Positions 45,769-58,516 are shown, counted from the stretch's first letter. The stretch: 64,000 nucleotides of DNA from Dryas octopetala (GCA_963921425.1 OY992835.1:4030001-4094000), one strand, 5' to 3'. Made by a program: numbers and translations. Notes: generated by a model not told the origin, from the sequence alone.

Positions 45769-46840
45769 AATTCAATTAATCAATAGAATAACTAAATGGG
45801 GGGGTTTAAAGAGATGGAAACACACGCACACTACACCACACACACACACCCTTTATTCTATCTTGCAATGTTAAGTTTTCAGTTTCAAATCAGATAAGCA
45901 TGCAATAACCATCCAAGGCTAATGACAGTTAATTTGAACACAACATATTAAAGTTTGACTGCTAAAAAGGTTTGGCTAGTTACTTTCACGCAATTGTTCT
46001 CCTAATGCATAAACTAAGAGCTTCTTGGGCCTTCCTTAGCCAGTTAACCTACATGTTCCCTAGTTCAAGCTAAGGCAGCTGTTACCCATGCAGGAGTCAT
46101 TAAGTTTTATGAGAACGTCAAACATGCACAACATATAAGCTTTGACTATTTCCTTATAGAGGTCGCCCAACCCCACTACCAAGAATAATCCCTTATTCCC
46201 TTGTTACTTGTGGTTTAGTGTCTTTGACTATTTCACAGCTAAACCTAACAAATAAACTAGATGCAATTACCCTAAGGTGGCCAGTCAAAGGATGCAAACA
46301 ACTAGTGACGGGTTCTAATAGATAGTGGAAATTTAATACATGCAAACATCAAACTAACAGACCAAGAGACGGATAAACGATTTGTTAAAGCATGCAAATC
46401 CATTAATCAACCTACAACTAACATGCAAGATAGAATAAATAAATCTACATAATTAAAATGGAAAAGAAAATCAGAATAATATAAATAAATTCCCAATCCA
46501 TGTTGGAAAGCAAACTAATTAAACAAAACAATTAAAAACTAGAATTCCAAAAGAAAAACAAAGAGAACATCACTAAGGTGGCAGCGGCGGCGGAAGAAGG
46601 TGGCAGTAGCGGCGGCGGCACAAGGTGGCAGCGGCTTGACTCCTTCCTCCTCCTTCGGTTCAGCAGAAAAATAAAGAAAGAGAGATGATGGTGGCTGCGG
46701 CAAGGGAAGAGAAATAATGGGGGCTGCTAGGGTTCCTAGGCTGCGTGAGAAAAGAAAGAGAGAGAAAGGAGGCTAGGGTATTGGCGGCTAGAAAGTGGGA
46801 GAGACTAAGCTAGGGTTTCTTAAATTCTAGAGATGACTCC
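45769..46840 (-). repeat. Duplicate of the LTR B segment 33546-34619
   Basis: Same sequence and order as 33546-34619 with roughly ten differences seen by eye (for example in the GGCGGC run near 46582 and at 45988). It leads without a break into the second part of LTR B, so 45769-48042 reads as an almost complete B LTR lacking element A and its outer 120 bp. Confidence 0.9.
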
Positions 46841-48042
46841 CTCTCTTTGAGTTATAAGGATGTATTTATAGAGAAGAGTGGGGCTGAGGTTTCTCTTTCT
46901 CTTCAATGTGGGATAAGTGCATTCCTTGCACACCAAGACTTATAATTTTCGGCCAAGGATGGGCCTTGGGCTGATTTGGGCTCTTTTTGGGCGTAACTCC
47001 CTTTTCAGCTCGCGGAACTGCTGCGCTACCTCCACTAAAATGACCATATCTTGAGCTAGAAAACTTGGAATCGAAATCCGTAAAATTCCCTGCGAAGCTA
47101 ACATCTGTATCTTTCCAACCATATATGGCATGCTACCAGATTCGTTCTGGAGAATTACAGAATTGCTGTCGAAATTGGTGCTCTATTTTCCAGGGTTTTG
47201 ACTTCTTTTTCAGCTAGGATTCCTTGGGCTTTCTCTTTGTAGGCGTGATGGGCTAGGGTTTCAATTAAAAGAACATGGGCTGACTGCAACAAGCAAGTGG
47301 CGTGATGGGCTTTAGGGATGCATGGCTTGTGCATGGCTGTATGACTTGGGCTGAATGGGCTGCAAGCATGCAAATAATGGGTTGGGCTGCCACCTCACCA
47401 TACTTGTGGATTTCGACTTCACCTAGGCCCAAAGCCCAATTGACTTCATGACATGACATAGTTGACCCTTGACCATTGACTTTGACTTCCAATTTTGCCC
47501 CTCTCTTCTCTTTGGATTCGAATTCATCTCTTCCCTCCATTTGATTCCATGGATGTCCACCACCTTCTAGAAGCTTCTGGAACCTTGACTTGATTGAGTT
47601 GACTTTGACCAACTTTTCGTAGTCCCACTAGGATTCCTTGTAGATGTAAGATTCCTTGTCCATTTCAACTTCTAATAATGACCATATTGCCCCTAGTGAT
47701 TCCTAGTGTCATTAGGACTCCTTTCCCTAGTAGGGTTAGGTTTCCTAGTTCAACCAGGAATTCCTGTTCCAATCAGGATTTCTCAGTTCTGGCTTGACAA
47801 TGATGGTTCTGGTCTTGATGTTTCCTTGTATGACTAGGAATCCTCATTTGACTAGGATTTCTTCTCTTTTCCTAGTTTGACCAGGAAATGTCCCAAAACG
47901 GCTCTTTTTAGCTTCTTTCTTCATCATTGCTTCATTTGACCTAAAAACACAAAAACAAGACAACAGACACAAAAGTATCTTGTTCTAACACTCTAGGTTA
48001 GGGAGTTAGTATCATAAAATAGCGTAAAATGAACACTCATCA
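46841..48042 (-). repeat. Reverse solo LTR B, second part
   Basis: Read on the minus strand it begins TGATGAGTGTTCATTTTACGC and runs through the hairpin array (47620-47890), the GCCCAT-rich zone and a TATAAATA (about 46863-46870). It is followed by the TSD CTTGC (48043-48047). Confidence 0.9.
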
Positions 48043-48047
48043 CTTGC

Positions 48048-49572
48048 ATGCGACACTTAAGCCCAAAGGACCAAGCCCTTGCCGCAAGCCCACAAGCTCT
48101 AACCCTAGCTGATGCCGCAAGCTACAAGGAGAAGAAACCCTAGCAGCCGCATGTTTTCTCTTCCTTGCCTCTCAAGGATTGCACCTCTATATATACCTCA
48201 TATACTTCAGAACCCTAGAACACTTCCTCCTAGTTTATTTTTCAGTTTTCAGTAGTTTTAATTTTCAGAAAGTTAGAGAGAGAGAGCCGAATTCAGAGAG
48301 ACTTAGAGAGAGAGGGTGGCGTGACAAGTGAGAGAGAGAAGGAATTAGCCTTGCCGCAAGCCCTAGCTCACCTTGCCGTGAGTTCCTCCTGCTTGCTAGG
48401 TGCCTCCTTCTTCCTCTCTTCTTGCCACAGCCCCCATGTGTTTGCATCTCTGATTTTTGTTTTCTTTTTCCTTCTAGAATTCTGATTTTATGTTGGTTTA
48501 TGTTTCTAAATTTATCTAGTTTATATTTCTGAATTTATTTAATTGAGTTGCTGAATTTAATTAGTTTAAAGCTTTGGTTTTCTTCAATGCATGTTTCAGA
48601 TTCTAGTTAGTTTATATTCTTCAATCTAGTTTAGTTGTATTTCTGATTTCAATTTGTGTATGCCTTTAAATTCATTAACTTTGTGTTTCTGATTTCTTTA
48701 GCAAGCATGAATTGGGATTTCATTTATTGTTGCTGTTTTTATTTATTTAATTTAAGTATGTAGGTTAGTTATTCTATCTTGCATGTTAGTCGTAGGTGGA
48801 TTAATGGATTCGTATGCTCTAACAAATCGTTTATCCGTCTCTTGATCTGTTAGTTTGATGTTTGCATGTATTAAATTTCCACTATCTATTAGAACCCATC
48901 ACTAGCTGTTTGCATCCTTTGACTGGCCACCTTATGGTAATTGCATCTAGTTTATTTGTTAGGTTTAGCTGTGAAATAGTCAAAGACACTAAACCACAAG
49001 TAACAAGGGAATAAGGGATTATTCTTGGTAGTGGGGTTGAGCGACCTCTATAAGGAAATAGTCAAAGCTTATATGTTGTCCATGTTTGACGTTCTCATAA
49101 ATCTTAATGACTCCTGCATGGGTAACAGCTGCCTTAGCTTGAACTTGGGAACATGTAGGTTAACTGGCTAAGGAAGGCCCAAGAAGCTCTTAGTTTATGC
49201 ATTAGGAGAACAATTGCGAGAAAGTAACTAGCCAAACCTTTTTAGCAGTCAAACTTTAATATGTTGTGTTCAAATTAACTGTCATTAGCCTTGGATGGTT
49301 ATTGCATGCTTATCTGATTTGAAACTGAAAACTTAACATTGCAAGATAGAATAAAGGGTGTGTGCGTGTGGTGATGTGTGCGTGTGTTCCATCTTTCAAA
49401 ACCCCCCATTTAGTTATTCTAGTGATTATTTGAATTGATTTGTTGTGTATTAACCATTCCCTGTGGGATCGACCTCGTGCTTGTACACTTTGCTACTGAT
49501 GCGATTCGTGCACTTGCGAGTAAACTTGGAATGAGATAAATGTTTATTTTATTCTAAGAAAACACTTCAACA
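48048..49572 (+). repeat. LTR C (3' LTR), second part
   Basis: Continues from 33423 (ATGCGACACTTAAGCCC) through TATATATA (about 48187), the GT tract (about 49355-49386) and the U5 block (near 49456) to the end AACACTTCAACA at 49572. It then abuts a truncated chromovirus LTR at CGGACCACC. Confidence 0.9.
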
Positions 49573-51011
49573 CGGACCACCTAGGTTCTCTTCCCCAGGC
49601 CACGGTGATTCTTCCCATGCCCTTGCTTCACGCCGGTGACGCTCCATGACGGCGATTCGACGCCACAAGGGTTGCGGCTGCACCACCGCGATTTCACTGT
49701 TCCAGCAGAAATTGGATGTCCGAACCTACTGGGCTTTGTTCCCCTCGTCATGGTGAGTTTATTCATGGTCTCCGTTCGTCCATACGAGGCTCCACGACGG
49801 AGCAATGAGCTCGGGAAGCCAAGTCAGTCGCCGGTTTCCGCTGCCGATTTCGGCCATTTCCGGCGAGTTTTGGCCGTCGACCCAGGTATAAAAGTTAATC
49901 ATCTCGACGTCTCCTTCGTGCCTGTGTAATTCGTTTACGTTAATTTTGAGATTTGAAATTTCGCGCAGGTTGACTGCCACGGACCACCGCGGGTCCCGCC
50001 GCGTTTGGCCGTGCCGATGGCTGGAATTGTTGATTTTTGGCCTTTGGCCAGTCATCCGAAGCCCGTGGTTGAGTTTCTGTGTGTTTTGGGTACTGCTCTA
50101 GGCCGGGCAGCCACCGTGTATGGTGGCGGCCGCCCGTTTCGGTTGTTTAACGACCACTGTGTTTCTGTTTTGTAATTGTTATTGGTTGACTGGTCATAAC
50201 AGGTACACGGGCTCGAGAAATCTCATTCCCGATGCCGTTATGCTGCCGGATTTGGTATCCGAGCAATGGCACCGTAAAGGGCATTTCGGTCTATTCACAC
50301 GGTTAAACAGTGAGTGAAACTTATCTGTTTATATTGTTGAGTACCGTGGTTTAACTGTCTGTTTTGTGTGTTTGTTGCTTTATGTTAGAGAATGTTAAGT
50401 ATAGGATTTAGATCATGAGAAGGAATTGATGAGGATTTGAGGCTAAGAAATTAGTTGGGAATTATAGAGTTGCCCTGGGATTAAGTACTGATTAGATGAG
50501 AAATGTCTATTTTCGAGGATCAAGGAATGATGATAATTGCTGAATTAGAGAAGAAATGTTTATTGTCGAGGTATATGAGTAAAGATTAAGCAATTATTAT
50601 ACAGTAGACTGTGAGTAGGAATGGCAAACAAGTGAGGGGGCGTGAGTAGGAATCAGTTTCGGAAGGGATTTGGTGTAGCTCGGGGTAGACTGTGAGTAAA
50701 TCTTTGGTTTTCGAAATGTTTTGCATAATTTATAATTCAACTCTTTTCTTGATTTATTTGAGTATGAACAGTTTTTGGAAATGATTTTTAGTATTATTTT
50801 GGGGAATTTTTATTATTGAATTTTCGTCCTTCAGAAATGATTTGAACCTAGCAGTTTTCATGATTTGGGAATGATTTTATTTTAACAGATTTATCGGAAG
50901 AATTATATTTTCAGTTTTTATATGGAAGAGAATTTCTGAGATGTGGTTTATTGAGGTATACAGAAGCGGTTGCAAACCGCCATATTAGTACCCCCTTCAG
51001 CAGGTATATAT

Positions 51012-51200
51012 TGCTCTGCACTCGCCAAGAGATGACTCGGTGGTGTACGACCAGCACTCGCTCTGCACTTGCCTAGTAGGCGGTGTACGACCAGCATTTG
51101 CTCTGCACTTGCATAGTCGGCGGTGTATGACCAGCATCACAGCAGGTATAAATTTGCTCTGCACTTGCCTAGAGATGACTCAGCAGTGTATGACCAGCAG
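51012..51200 (+). repeat. Minisatellite in the chromovirus LTR, copy two
   Basis: Four units starting at 51012, 51060, 51100 and 51155, matching 23854-24042 in number and spacing within a base. Confidence 0.78.
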
Positions 51201-52701
51201 TTCCCCAGGTACTAGTGTGGCGTGAGTTTTCAGTTGTAGAGTATTTTAAAGAATTATATTACACCAGCAAATGTTTTAAATGACAGTTTCAGTAAGGCTT
51301 TGCGTTTTCATTTTAGATATTTTAATAGTTTTACAGCTTGAGAGTATTAATTGTTTTTTCAGAGTTTGATTTACGATTTGAAGGGATTTAAAAATGAATT
51401 TGAAAGAAGAGATTTTGAAAATAGTTTTAAAGCTGGGGGATGTCAAAGAGCGGTGTAAGTGAAATTAGATAGTCTATTTCGTTGCTTTGTGTGGATTTAT
51501 TTGTTAGGATTTGGTTTGGCTAGGACTTGGTAAAGTTTAGGCTTGAATCTTTCAGAATGAGAATGAGGATGATTATGCACTGAGATTATAGGTTAGGGCG
51601 TGAATGATTGAGGTTGAGGTTATTAATTAAGACGAGAATGATTTGAGATTAAGGTTTATAGTTAACGATTAGGAAATTGATTGGCCAGATTGATGGAATG
51701 ATTATTATTATTATTATTGGTGAGATTTGTTGTGAATTTGAGGAATTATGATTTATCTTGATGCTTGGATGATTGGTGATAGAATTATTATGCGATTGAG
51801 AAATTATGGATTTTATTGTGAATTATTTTGAGTATTGGAAATTTAAGAATTTTGAGGATTATTGTTTAAGTTGTTTCCCTCACACGAGCTCTAGTGAGCT
51901 TACTGGGTTATTTGTTTGAATGACCCGGTGTACCATGGATATGGTGCAGTGTGGTTGTTGTTTTGCAGGTTAAGCAGGCTGAGGAGGCAGTGAGGAGAAG
52001 ACAAGGCAGTGAGACCCATTTTGATTTATGTGATTGTTTTTATACGGTGATTTTATATAAATGTTTCTGGGCTCACATTCTGATTTATTAAACGTATTTA
52101 TTTACTTACGTTGTTGTGCGTGGCTCAAAAGAAAGAGAAAACAGATTTAAAAGTTTGATGTTCAGTATTTTTATGGGCCTGAGGTTCGGGGCGTTACAGA
52201 TTGGTATCAGAGCTAGACCCGGCCGGATGTGTGTGGATTGCAAGACCCAGGGACCAAGACCCTGAGTGGGTGGCTGCGCGAGGCAGTGGCGAGCTACCAG
52301 GTGAGGTGAAGTGAGTGATCCCACACTGCCCGGGTGAGGAATGGTGATGTTACAGAAGGTTTGAGAAAATCAGTTGAGAAAATATTTGAGAAAGTTAGTT
52401 TGAGAAAGAAAATGATTTTCAAGTGATTTCAGAAAAGTATTTTATTTGAGCCATGAAAATGTTTGAGAAAGTTTTGAGGAATGTCCCCTGCACTGCCATC
52501 GCCTCTCTGCTCCTCAGCAAGTTCAGGAAAAGTTGGAAGTTGAGACTTAGTAAGAGGTTTGAATTTAGAGAAGTTGGAAGGTTTGAGTAAGTTTATTAGT
52601 TAGAGAACAGAGGTTCAAGGGAAATAGTGAAGTAAGGTTTTTAGTTAGTTGAAGAGTTAGTTCACCGAGTAAGTAGAGTTGAGGTAGTAGCTAAGTAGGA
52701 C

Positions 52702-53067
52702 TTGGTTGTTGTTTGTGTGCTAGAACTCAGCGGTTACAGTTTTGCGATCTCTTGTGGCAACGCTTCAGAAGTGGTTGAGCGACTCGCACTTGAAGATGGA
52801 AGTTCTGAAGAAGGAGAATCTAGAGTTATCGAGAACCACGGCAAACTACTCGAAGAAATTGAAGACCAAGTTGGATGCACTCGAAGATCTTGGAAAACAG
52901 ATGTGATGGAACACGACAAGCTCGATACCTGCAGCTCTCAAGTGAAGTTTTCGATCATCATCGTATTTTTATTTTTCCCTTTTGCATGCGTTATTCTCAG
53001 TTTTCTTTTAACTGAAAGAGTTTTTCTGACATGTGATTTGTTGTTGCTCGTGCTTGTGTTTGTGTGA
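52702..53067 (+). pseudogene. Coiled-coil ORF, copy two (frameshifted)
   Basis: Homologous to 27938-28282. The open 121-codon frame starting at 52702 follows the alternative frame of copy one, and a 1-bp deletion near 52905 moves it into the coiled-coil frame for its last part. It is probably a relic. Copy one shows the longer heptad pattern. Confidence 0.4.
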
Positions 53068-54461
53068 AGTTTTTCCGCTTTTACTTTCCTTTGGGAATTT
53101 CGAGGACGAAATTCTTTTAAGGGGGGTAGATTGTGATAACCCGTATTTTCCAGATAATTTTTTTTAAAATATTTTGAATATTTATTTTAAGGATTTTGGG
53201 ATTTATTTAGAAAAATAAAAAGGGTTTTGATTTAATTTTAAATTTTGTTTTAAATTGGGCGTCACAAAAGTTGACTTTTAAAATAATTGGGCTTTTGATT
53301 TTGACCTTAGGCACGTTGGATAGGTCTCGATTTCACGAGTTCGTAGACACGAAGCACGTATAAAACAGAGTTACGGTTTGAGAGATACGAGCATTTGAAG
53401 GGAGAGGCAATTTCGTAATTTTGTATGAGTGGGTTTTAAATACCTAAAATCCAGAAATTTCTGGGGGACTCTCTCTCCTCTCTCCCCGCGTCTCCCTTCT
53501 CTCTCCTCTCTCTCTCCGCTTGCCCTCCCCCTCAGCAATTTCGCCGTCCGGCCACCCCTCGACCAACGGCGGGCACCGGCGAGTTCCTCTCGCCGTCGCC
53601 GACCTCCAGCGGCCCTCCTCATCGCCGGCCGACCACCGTAGAAGGAGAATCGATGCGAAGACAGAGAAGATGCTCTCGCCGGTGATCTGCGTTTTTCGAC
53701 GGAGTTGCGGCTCCGGACCACCTAGGTTCTCTTCCCCAGGCCACGGCGAGTCTTCCCATGCCCTTCCTTCACGCCGGTGACGCTCCATGACGGCGATTCG
53801 ACGCCACAAGGGTTGCGGCTGCACCACCGCGATTTCACTGTTCCAGCAGAAATTGGATGGCCGGACCTACTGGGCTTTGTTCCCCTCGTCATGGTGAGTT
53901 TAGTCATGGTCTCCGTTCGTCCATACGAGGCTCCACGACGGAGCAATGAGCTCGGGAAGCCAAGTCATTCGCCGGTTTTCGCCGCCGATTACGGCCATTT
54001 CCGGCGAGTTTTGGCCGTCGACCCAGGTATAAAAGTTGATCATCTCGACGTCTCCTTCATGCCTGTGTAATTCGTTTACGTTAATTTTGAGATTTGAAAT
54101 TTAAGAATTTTGAGGATTATTGTTTAAGTTGTTTCCCTCACACGAGCTCTAGTGAGCTTACCAGGTTATTTGTTTGAATGACCCGGTGTACCATGGATAT
54201 GGTGCAGTGTGGTTGTTGTTTTGCAGGTTAAGCAGGCTGAGGAGGCAGTGAGGAGAAGACAAGGCAGTGGGACCCATTTTGATTTATGTGATTGTTTTTA
54301 TACGGTGATTTTATATAAATGTTTTTGGGCTCACATTCTGATTTATTAAACGTATTTATTTACTTACGTTGTTGTGCATGGCTCAAAAGAAAGAGAAAAC
54401 AGATTTAAAAGTTTAATGTTCAGTATTTTTATGGGCCCGAGATTCGGGGCGTTACAGTAGC

Positions 54462-54794
54462 AGCTTTCCACTTCAATACACAATTACCTACTCATAACTA
54501 TTTTTCTCATCAAAATCAAACATTCATTATAATGAGTAACAAAAGTTAATCAATAGCATCAAGAAATCAACATAATCTCTTCAATAGTCTACAAATAAAA
54601 CAGGGGTCTGATGAACTCACCTTTCCAATCCAATCGGCAGCCTAGCCATTTTCTTTCCCCAAGCTCAACAATATCACCAATATGAACTTCACCTTGAGCA
54701 AAAACACAAAACAAAAAGGGTTAAAAGAACCTCAATGAACAAAAATAAAAAATGCACAAAAAAAGAAAGAACAAAATATAATGAGGAAAAAACC
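54462..54794. other. Non-coding flank, second copy
   Basis: Copy of 29675-30080, missing about 75 bp including the long A run. No gene. Confidence 0.6.
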
Positions 54795-55613
54795 GCCCTA
54801 ATTGCACCAAAAGGTTCCCAGTTGACAAGAAAGTCATGTTAAAGCACTTTCTCATGTTAGAATTAGCGTTCTAGACCATTTTAACCGCATTTGGTGTTAA
54901 GAATGCACGAAAACGTCAATTCGGTGGATACTTGGTCCAATTTCGTTCTGATTGTACCAAAACGTTCCCGAATGGCAAAAAAAACATGTCGAAGAACTTT
55001 CTTAAGTTAGGAAGAGTGTTCTAGACCAATTGAAGCACATTTGGTGTTATGAATCCTTAAAAAAGTCATTTCGCTGCATACTTGGTGCAACAAATTGCAC
55101 CAACAGGTTCTCGGTTGGCAAGAAAGTCATGTCAAAGCACTTTCTCATGTTAGAATTAGCGTTCTAGACCTTTTGAACCGCCTTTAGTGTTAAGAACGCA
55201 CGAAAACGTAATTTCGTTGCATACTTGGTCCAATTTTGTTCTAAATTGTACCAAAACGTTCCTAGATGGCAAGAAAGACATGTCAAAGCACTTTATCATG
55301 TTAGAATTAGGGCTCTAGACCTATTGAACCACAATTGGTGTTAAGAACGCACGAAAACATCATTTCGGTGCATACTTGGTCTAATTTCGTCCTAATTGCA
55401 CCAAAGGTTCCTGGTTGGCAAAAAAGTAATGTCAAAGCACTTTCTCATGTTAGAATTAGCGTTTTAGACCTATTGAACCATATTTGATGTGAAGAACGTA
55501 CATAAACGTCATTTTGGTTCATACTTGGTTCAATTTTGTTCAAATTACACTAAAACGTTCCCGGTTGGCAAGAAAAACATAGGGAAGCACTTTCTCATGT
55601 TAGGATTAGCGTT
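54795..55613. repeat. 150-bp satellite block, second copy (B C D X F A)
   Basis: Same as 30081-31050 but lacking one monomer (type E): near 55405 the sequence passes from X/E-type GCACCAAA directly into F-type GGTTCCTGGTTGGC. It ends at the same GATTAGCGTT as copy one. Confidence 0.88.
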
Positions 55614-57194
55614 AACAACTCCAAATCTTCAAGGTATGAACAACTGCTGCTAACTCCAAATCGTGAGTAGGATAGTACTTCTCATGATTCTTCAGTTGTC
55701 TTGAAGCATAAGCTACTACTCTCTCATTTTGTATCAGCACACACTCGCATCCTTAAGCTAAGGCATCTGCATAAACTTCAAACGGATCCTTGCCATTTGA
55801 CAATACCAATATCGGAGCTGATGTTAACCTTTTCTTCAACTCGTCAAACGCTTTCTCACACTTATCATTCCATTCAAACTTAGCTTCCTTATTCAACAAA
55901 CAAGTCAAAGGTGTAGCAATCTTGGAGAAATCCTGAACAAATCTCTTACAATAACCAGGTAATCCAAGGAAACTTCTTACCTCTGTAACATTCTTAAGTT
56001 ATTCTCACTCAAGCACAACTTCAATCTTGCTTGGATACACTGAAATTCCTTCCCCAGAGATTACATGTCCAAGGAATTGCATTTCGGTCAACCAAAAATC
56101 ACACTTCGACTTCTTGGCATAGAGTTGCTTCTGTAACAGAGTTTTCAAAACAATCCTCAAATGCTCTTCATGTTCTTCTTGAGTCCTTGAGTAAATGAGA
56201 ATATCATCTATGAAGATAATCACAAACTTATCCAAGTAAGGTCGAAAAATCCTGTTCATCAAGTCCATGAATGCTGCTAGTGCGTTCGTCAATCCAAATG
56301 GCATCACTACAAACTCATAGTGTCCACCGAGTACGAAAAACAGTCTTTGATATATCCTCTTCTCGAACTTGAAGCTGATGATAGCCATATCGTAAATCAA
56401 TCTTTGAAAAGTGCTTAGCTTCACTGAGTTGATCAAATAACTCATCAATCCTTGGTAAAGGATACCTATTCTTGATAGTAACACTATTCAACTTCCGGTA
56501 GTCCACACACAAATGCAATGAACCATCATGCTTCTTAACAAACAAGACTGGCGCTCCTCATGGTGATGTACTTTCTCGAATGAAATCTTTCTTTCACAAA
56601 TCCTCCAATTGTACTCTTAACTCTTCCATTTCAGTTGGTGTCATCCGATAAGATGGAATCAAATTAGGTTGGGTACCAGGTACTAAGTCAATTCTAAACT
56701 CCACTTCCCTCTGCGGTGGGATACCTGGCAATTCTTCTAGAAACACTTCAGGATAATCATCTACTACTGGTATCACTTTCCTTTCACCCTCCTTCACCCT
56801 TGTTGATGCGATAAGGGCATAGCATAACAAAACTCTTTTGTTCTCAAAACAAGCTTTCAACAACGGGCTTAAGGGAGTAAAATGCTCATTCAACCTTATG
56901 ACTACCACTCCTCCTTTAGGTGTAACCACAGTGATCTTCCTTTTCTCATAATCAATCCTGGCTTGCTTAACTTGTAACCAATCCATTCCCAAAATCAGGT
57001 CATAATAATCCATTTCCCATGGAAACAAATCAATAGTTAAAACTTGGTTCTGTACTACCATCTAACAAGCTTTAAAGATTCTATCTATAGTGATTCATGT
57101 TCCTATGGGAACACTCAATTCTACAGGTTTATCCAAAAGTTCAAAGTTTAATCCTAAAGCTCTAGCAAACCAAACAGATATAAAAGAGTGTGAT
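55614..57194 (-). pseudogene. Chromovirus Pol relic: protease C-terminus, RT and RNase H
   Basis: Minus strand from 57194: protease tail (FELLDKPVELSVPIGT, then DYYDLILGMDWL near 56985), RT with [18 protein letters not shown] (56545 leftwards), [17 protein letters not shown], catalytic [10 protein letters not shown] near 56205, [11 protein letters not shown], then RNase H (AFDELKKRLTSAPIL near 55850, [10 protein letters not shown] near 55700). This is the Tekay-type chromovirus pattern. There are several frameshifts (about 56575, 56330, 56005) and stops, including one in the RNase H 'DALA' region. Gag and integrase are absent: the gag side is cut by an LTR fragment at 57195, the other side by satellite. 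Confidence 0.88.
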
Positions 57195-57622
57195 TGTTGA
57201 ATGTTTTCTTAGAACAAAATAAACATCTATTTCATTCCAAGTATACTCGCAAGTGCACGAATCGCATCAGTAGCAAAGCGTACAAGCACGAGGTCGATCC
57301 CACAGGGAATGGTTAATACACAACAAATCAATTCAATTAATCAATAGAATAACTAAACCGGGGGTTTAAAGAGATGAAAACACACGCACACATCACCACA
57401 CGCACACACCCTTTATTCTATCTTGCAATGTTAAGTTTTCAGTTTCAAATCAGATAAGCATACGATAACCATTCAAGGCTAATGAAAATTAATTTGAACA
57501 CAACGTATTAAAGTTGGCTGCTAAAAAGGTTTGGCTAGTTACTTTCTCGCAATTGTTCTCCTAAGGCATAAACTAAGAGCTTCTTGGGCCTTTCTTAATC
57601 AGTTAACTTACATGTTCCCTAG
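57195..57622 (-). mobile_element. Reverse Athila-type LTR 3' end fragment
   Basis: The plus strand starts TGTTGAATGTTTTCTTAG at 57195 and includes the U5 block complement (ACAGGGAATGG) and the CA/GT tract. It diverges abruptly after CATGTTCCCTAG (57622). Flanking GTGAT at 57190-57194 may be a TSD, but the other end is missing. Confidence 0.85.
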
Positions 57623-57673
57623 TTACCCATTCTTTTTCCCTTTCTCTCATTCTCCTTCTTCTTCCTCTCTCTT

Positions 57674-57678
<5 letters not shown>

Positions 57679-57744
<66 letters not shown>
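57679..57744 (+). repeat. (CT)33 microsatellite
   Basis: Sixty-six bases of uninterrupted CT, preceded by a CT-rich lead-in from 57623. Confidence 0.97.
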
Positions 57745-57747
<3 letters not shown>

Positions 57748-58145
57748 ACACCCAGCCCCAACTCCTCCCTGCCTAGCCAAGACTCGTACCACCCAACCCC
57801 AGACCCGCCCCGCCCAGCCTCGACCTGCCCAGCCTCACCCTACCCCGATCTGCCCTACGCAGCCCAACCCCATCTCGGCCCACCCCCACCCAACCCAACC
57901 CCTCCCCTCCCCCGCCCTGCATAGCCTTACCCTACCCCGATCTGTCGCATGCAGCCAGCTTTGCCCCGGCTTCGCTCTGCCCCGATCCGCCCCACGCAGC
58001 CCAGCCCTAGCTCGGCCCAGCTCCTCCTCGACCAGCCCCAGCTCGACCTAACCCCTCCCCCTCTTCCGCCTCCACCCAGCACCTCCCACTGTCCCACAAC
58101 CCCTCCCCCGCCCCTCGCCCAGCCTCACCTCAAACCCACCATCGC
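57745..58145. repeat. C-rich, G-poor low-complexity tract with G-quadruplex motifs on the minus strand
   Basis: About 400 bp dominated by CCC and CAGCCC words, with a loose internal repeat (CCCGATCTGCCCTACGCAGC near 57847, variants at 57935 and 57980). C4TC4TC5GC3 at 57899-57917 and a similar run at 58100-58120 give four G-tracts on the other strand. The ORF 57949-58149 is low-complexity proline-rich and not called. Confidence 0.85.
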
Positions 58146-58516
58146 ATAATCCAAAGATTTATTTTTTTAATTAAAATTTCAATTTTATGTTTTAATTAAA
58201 AAAATGTGGTAAGGTTGCCAACATGGCATATTGGGTCCCACAAATGACCACATGGCACAAACATGGCAAAGATTAGTCCTCTGTGGCTAAAAAGATGAAA
58301 TTGCCCAGCCACGTAGACGCCACGTTAGCATTTCTAACAGTGGTGTAGATGGAGTTGACGAAATCAGGCAATGTGGGAAACGATATAAAAGTTCAGGGGG
58401 TTATATGAAACAAATAAATGTGAAGGGGCAAAGTGAGAAAAAACCTAAAAATCAGGGGGCAAATGTGCTAATAAACCTTCTAAATATCATTTTGAAAACA
58501 ATTTTCAAGAAAACTT
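58146..58516. other. Non-coding plant repeat sequence, unclassified
   Basis: No gene. A-rich start, then words such as CCACGTAGACGCCACGTTAGC and two 'CAGGGGG' phrases (58395, 58453) of the kind seen in abundant plant intergenic repeats. It ends at the reverse PBS and could be the leader of the reverse chromovirus at 58517-60340. Confidence 0.4.

Larger units (their letters stand above)
49573..54456 (+). mobile_element. Second copy of the Tekay-like element, 5' truncated
   Basis: Matches 22448-29669 without the inserted solo LTR. The 5' LTR is 49573-52198 (its first 581 bp lost at LTR C), PBS 52202-52213, internal region 52199-53131, and 3' LTR 53132-54456 with the same 1.88-kb deletion as copy one. 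GTAGC follows at 54457 and the flank beyond is the same as beyond copy one. The shared flank and shared deletion show a DNA-level duplication, not a second transposition. Confidence 0.9.

Noticed and set aside
57949..58149. Proline-rich 66-codon ORF
   Set aside because: Product of the C-rich low-complexity tract; no start context or domain.
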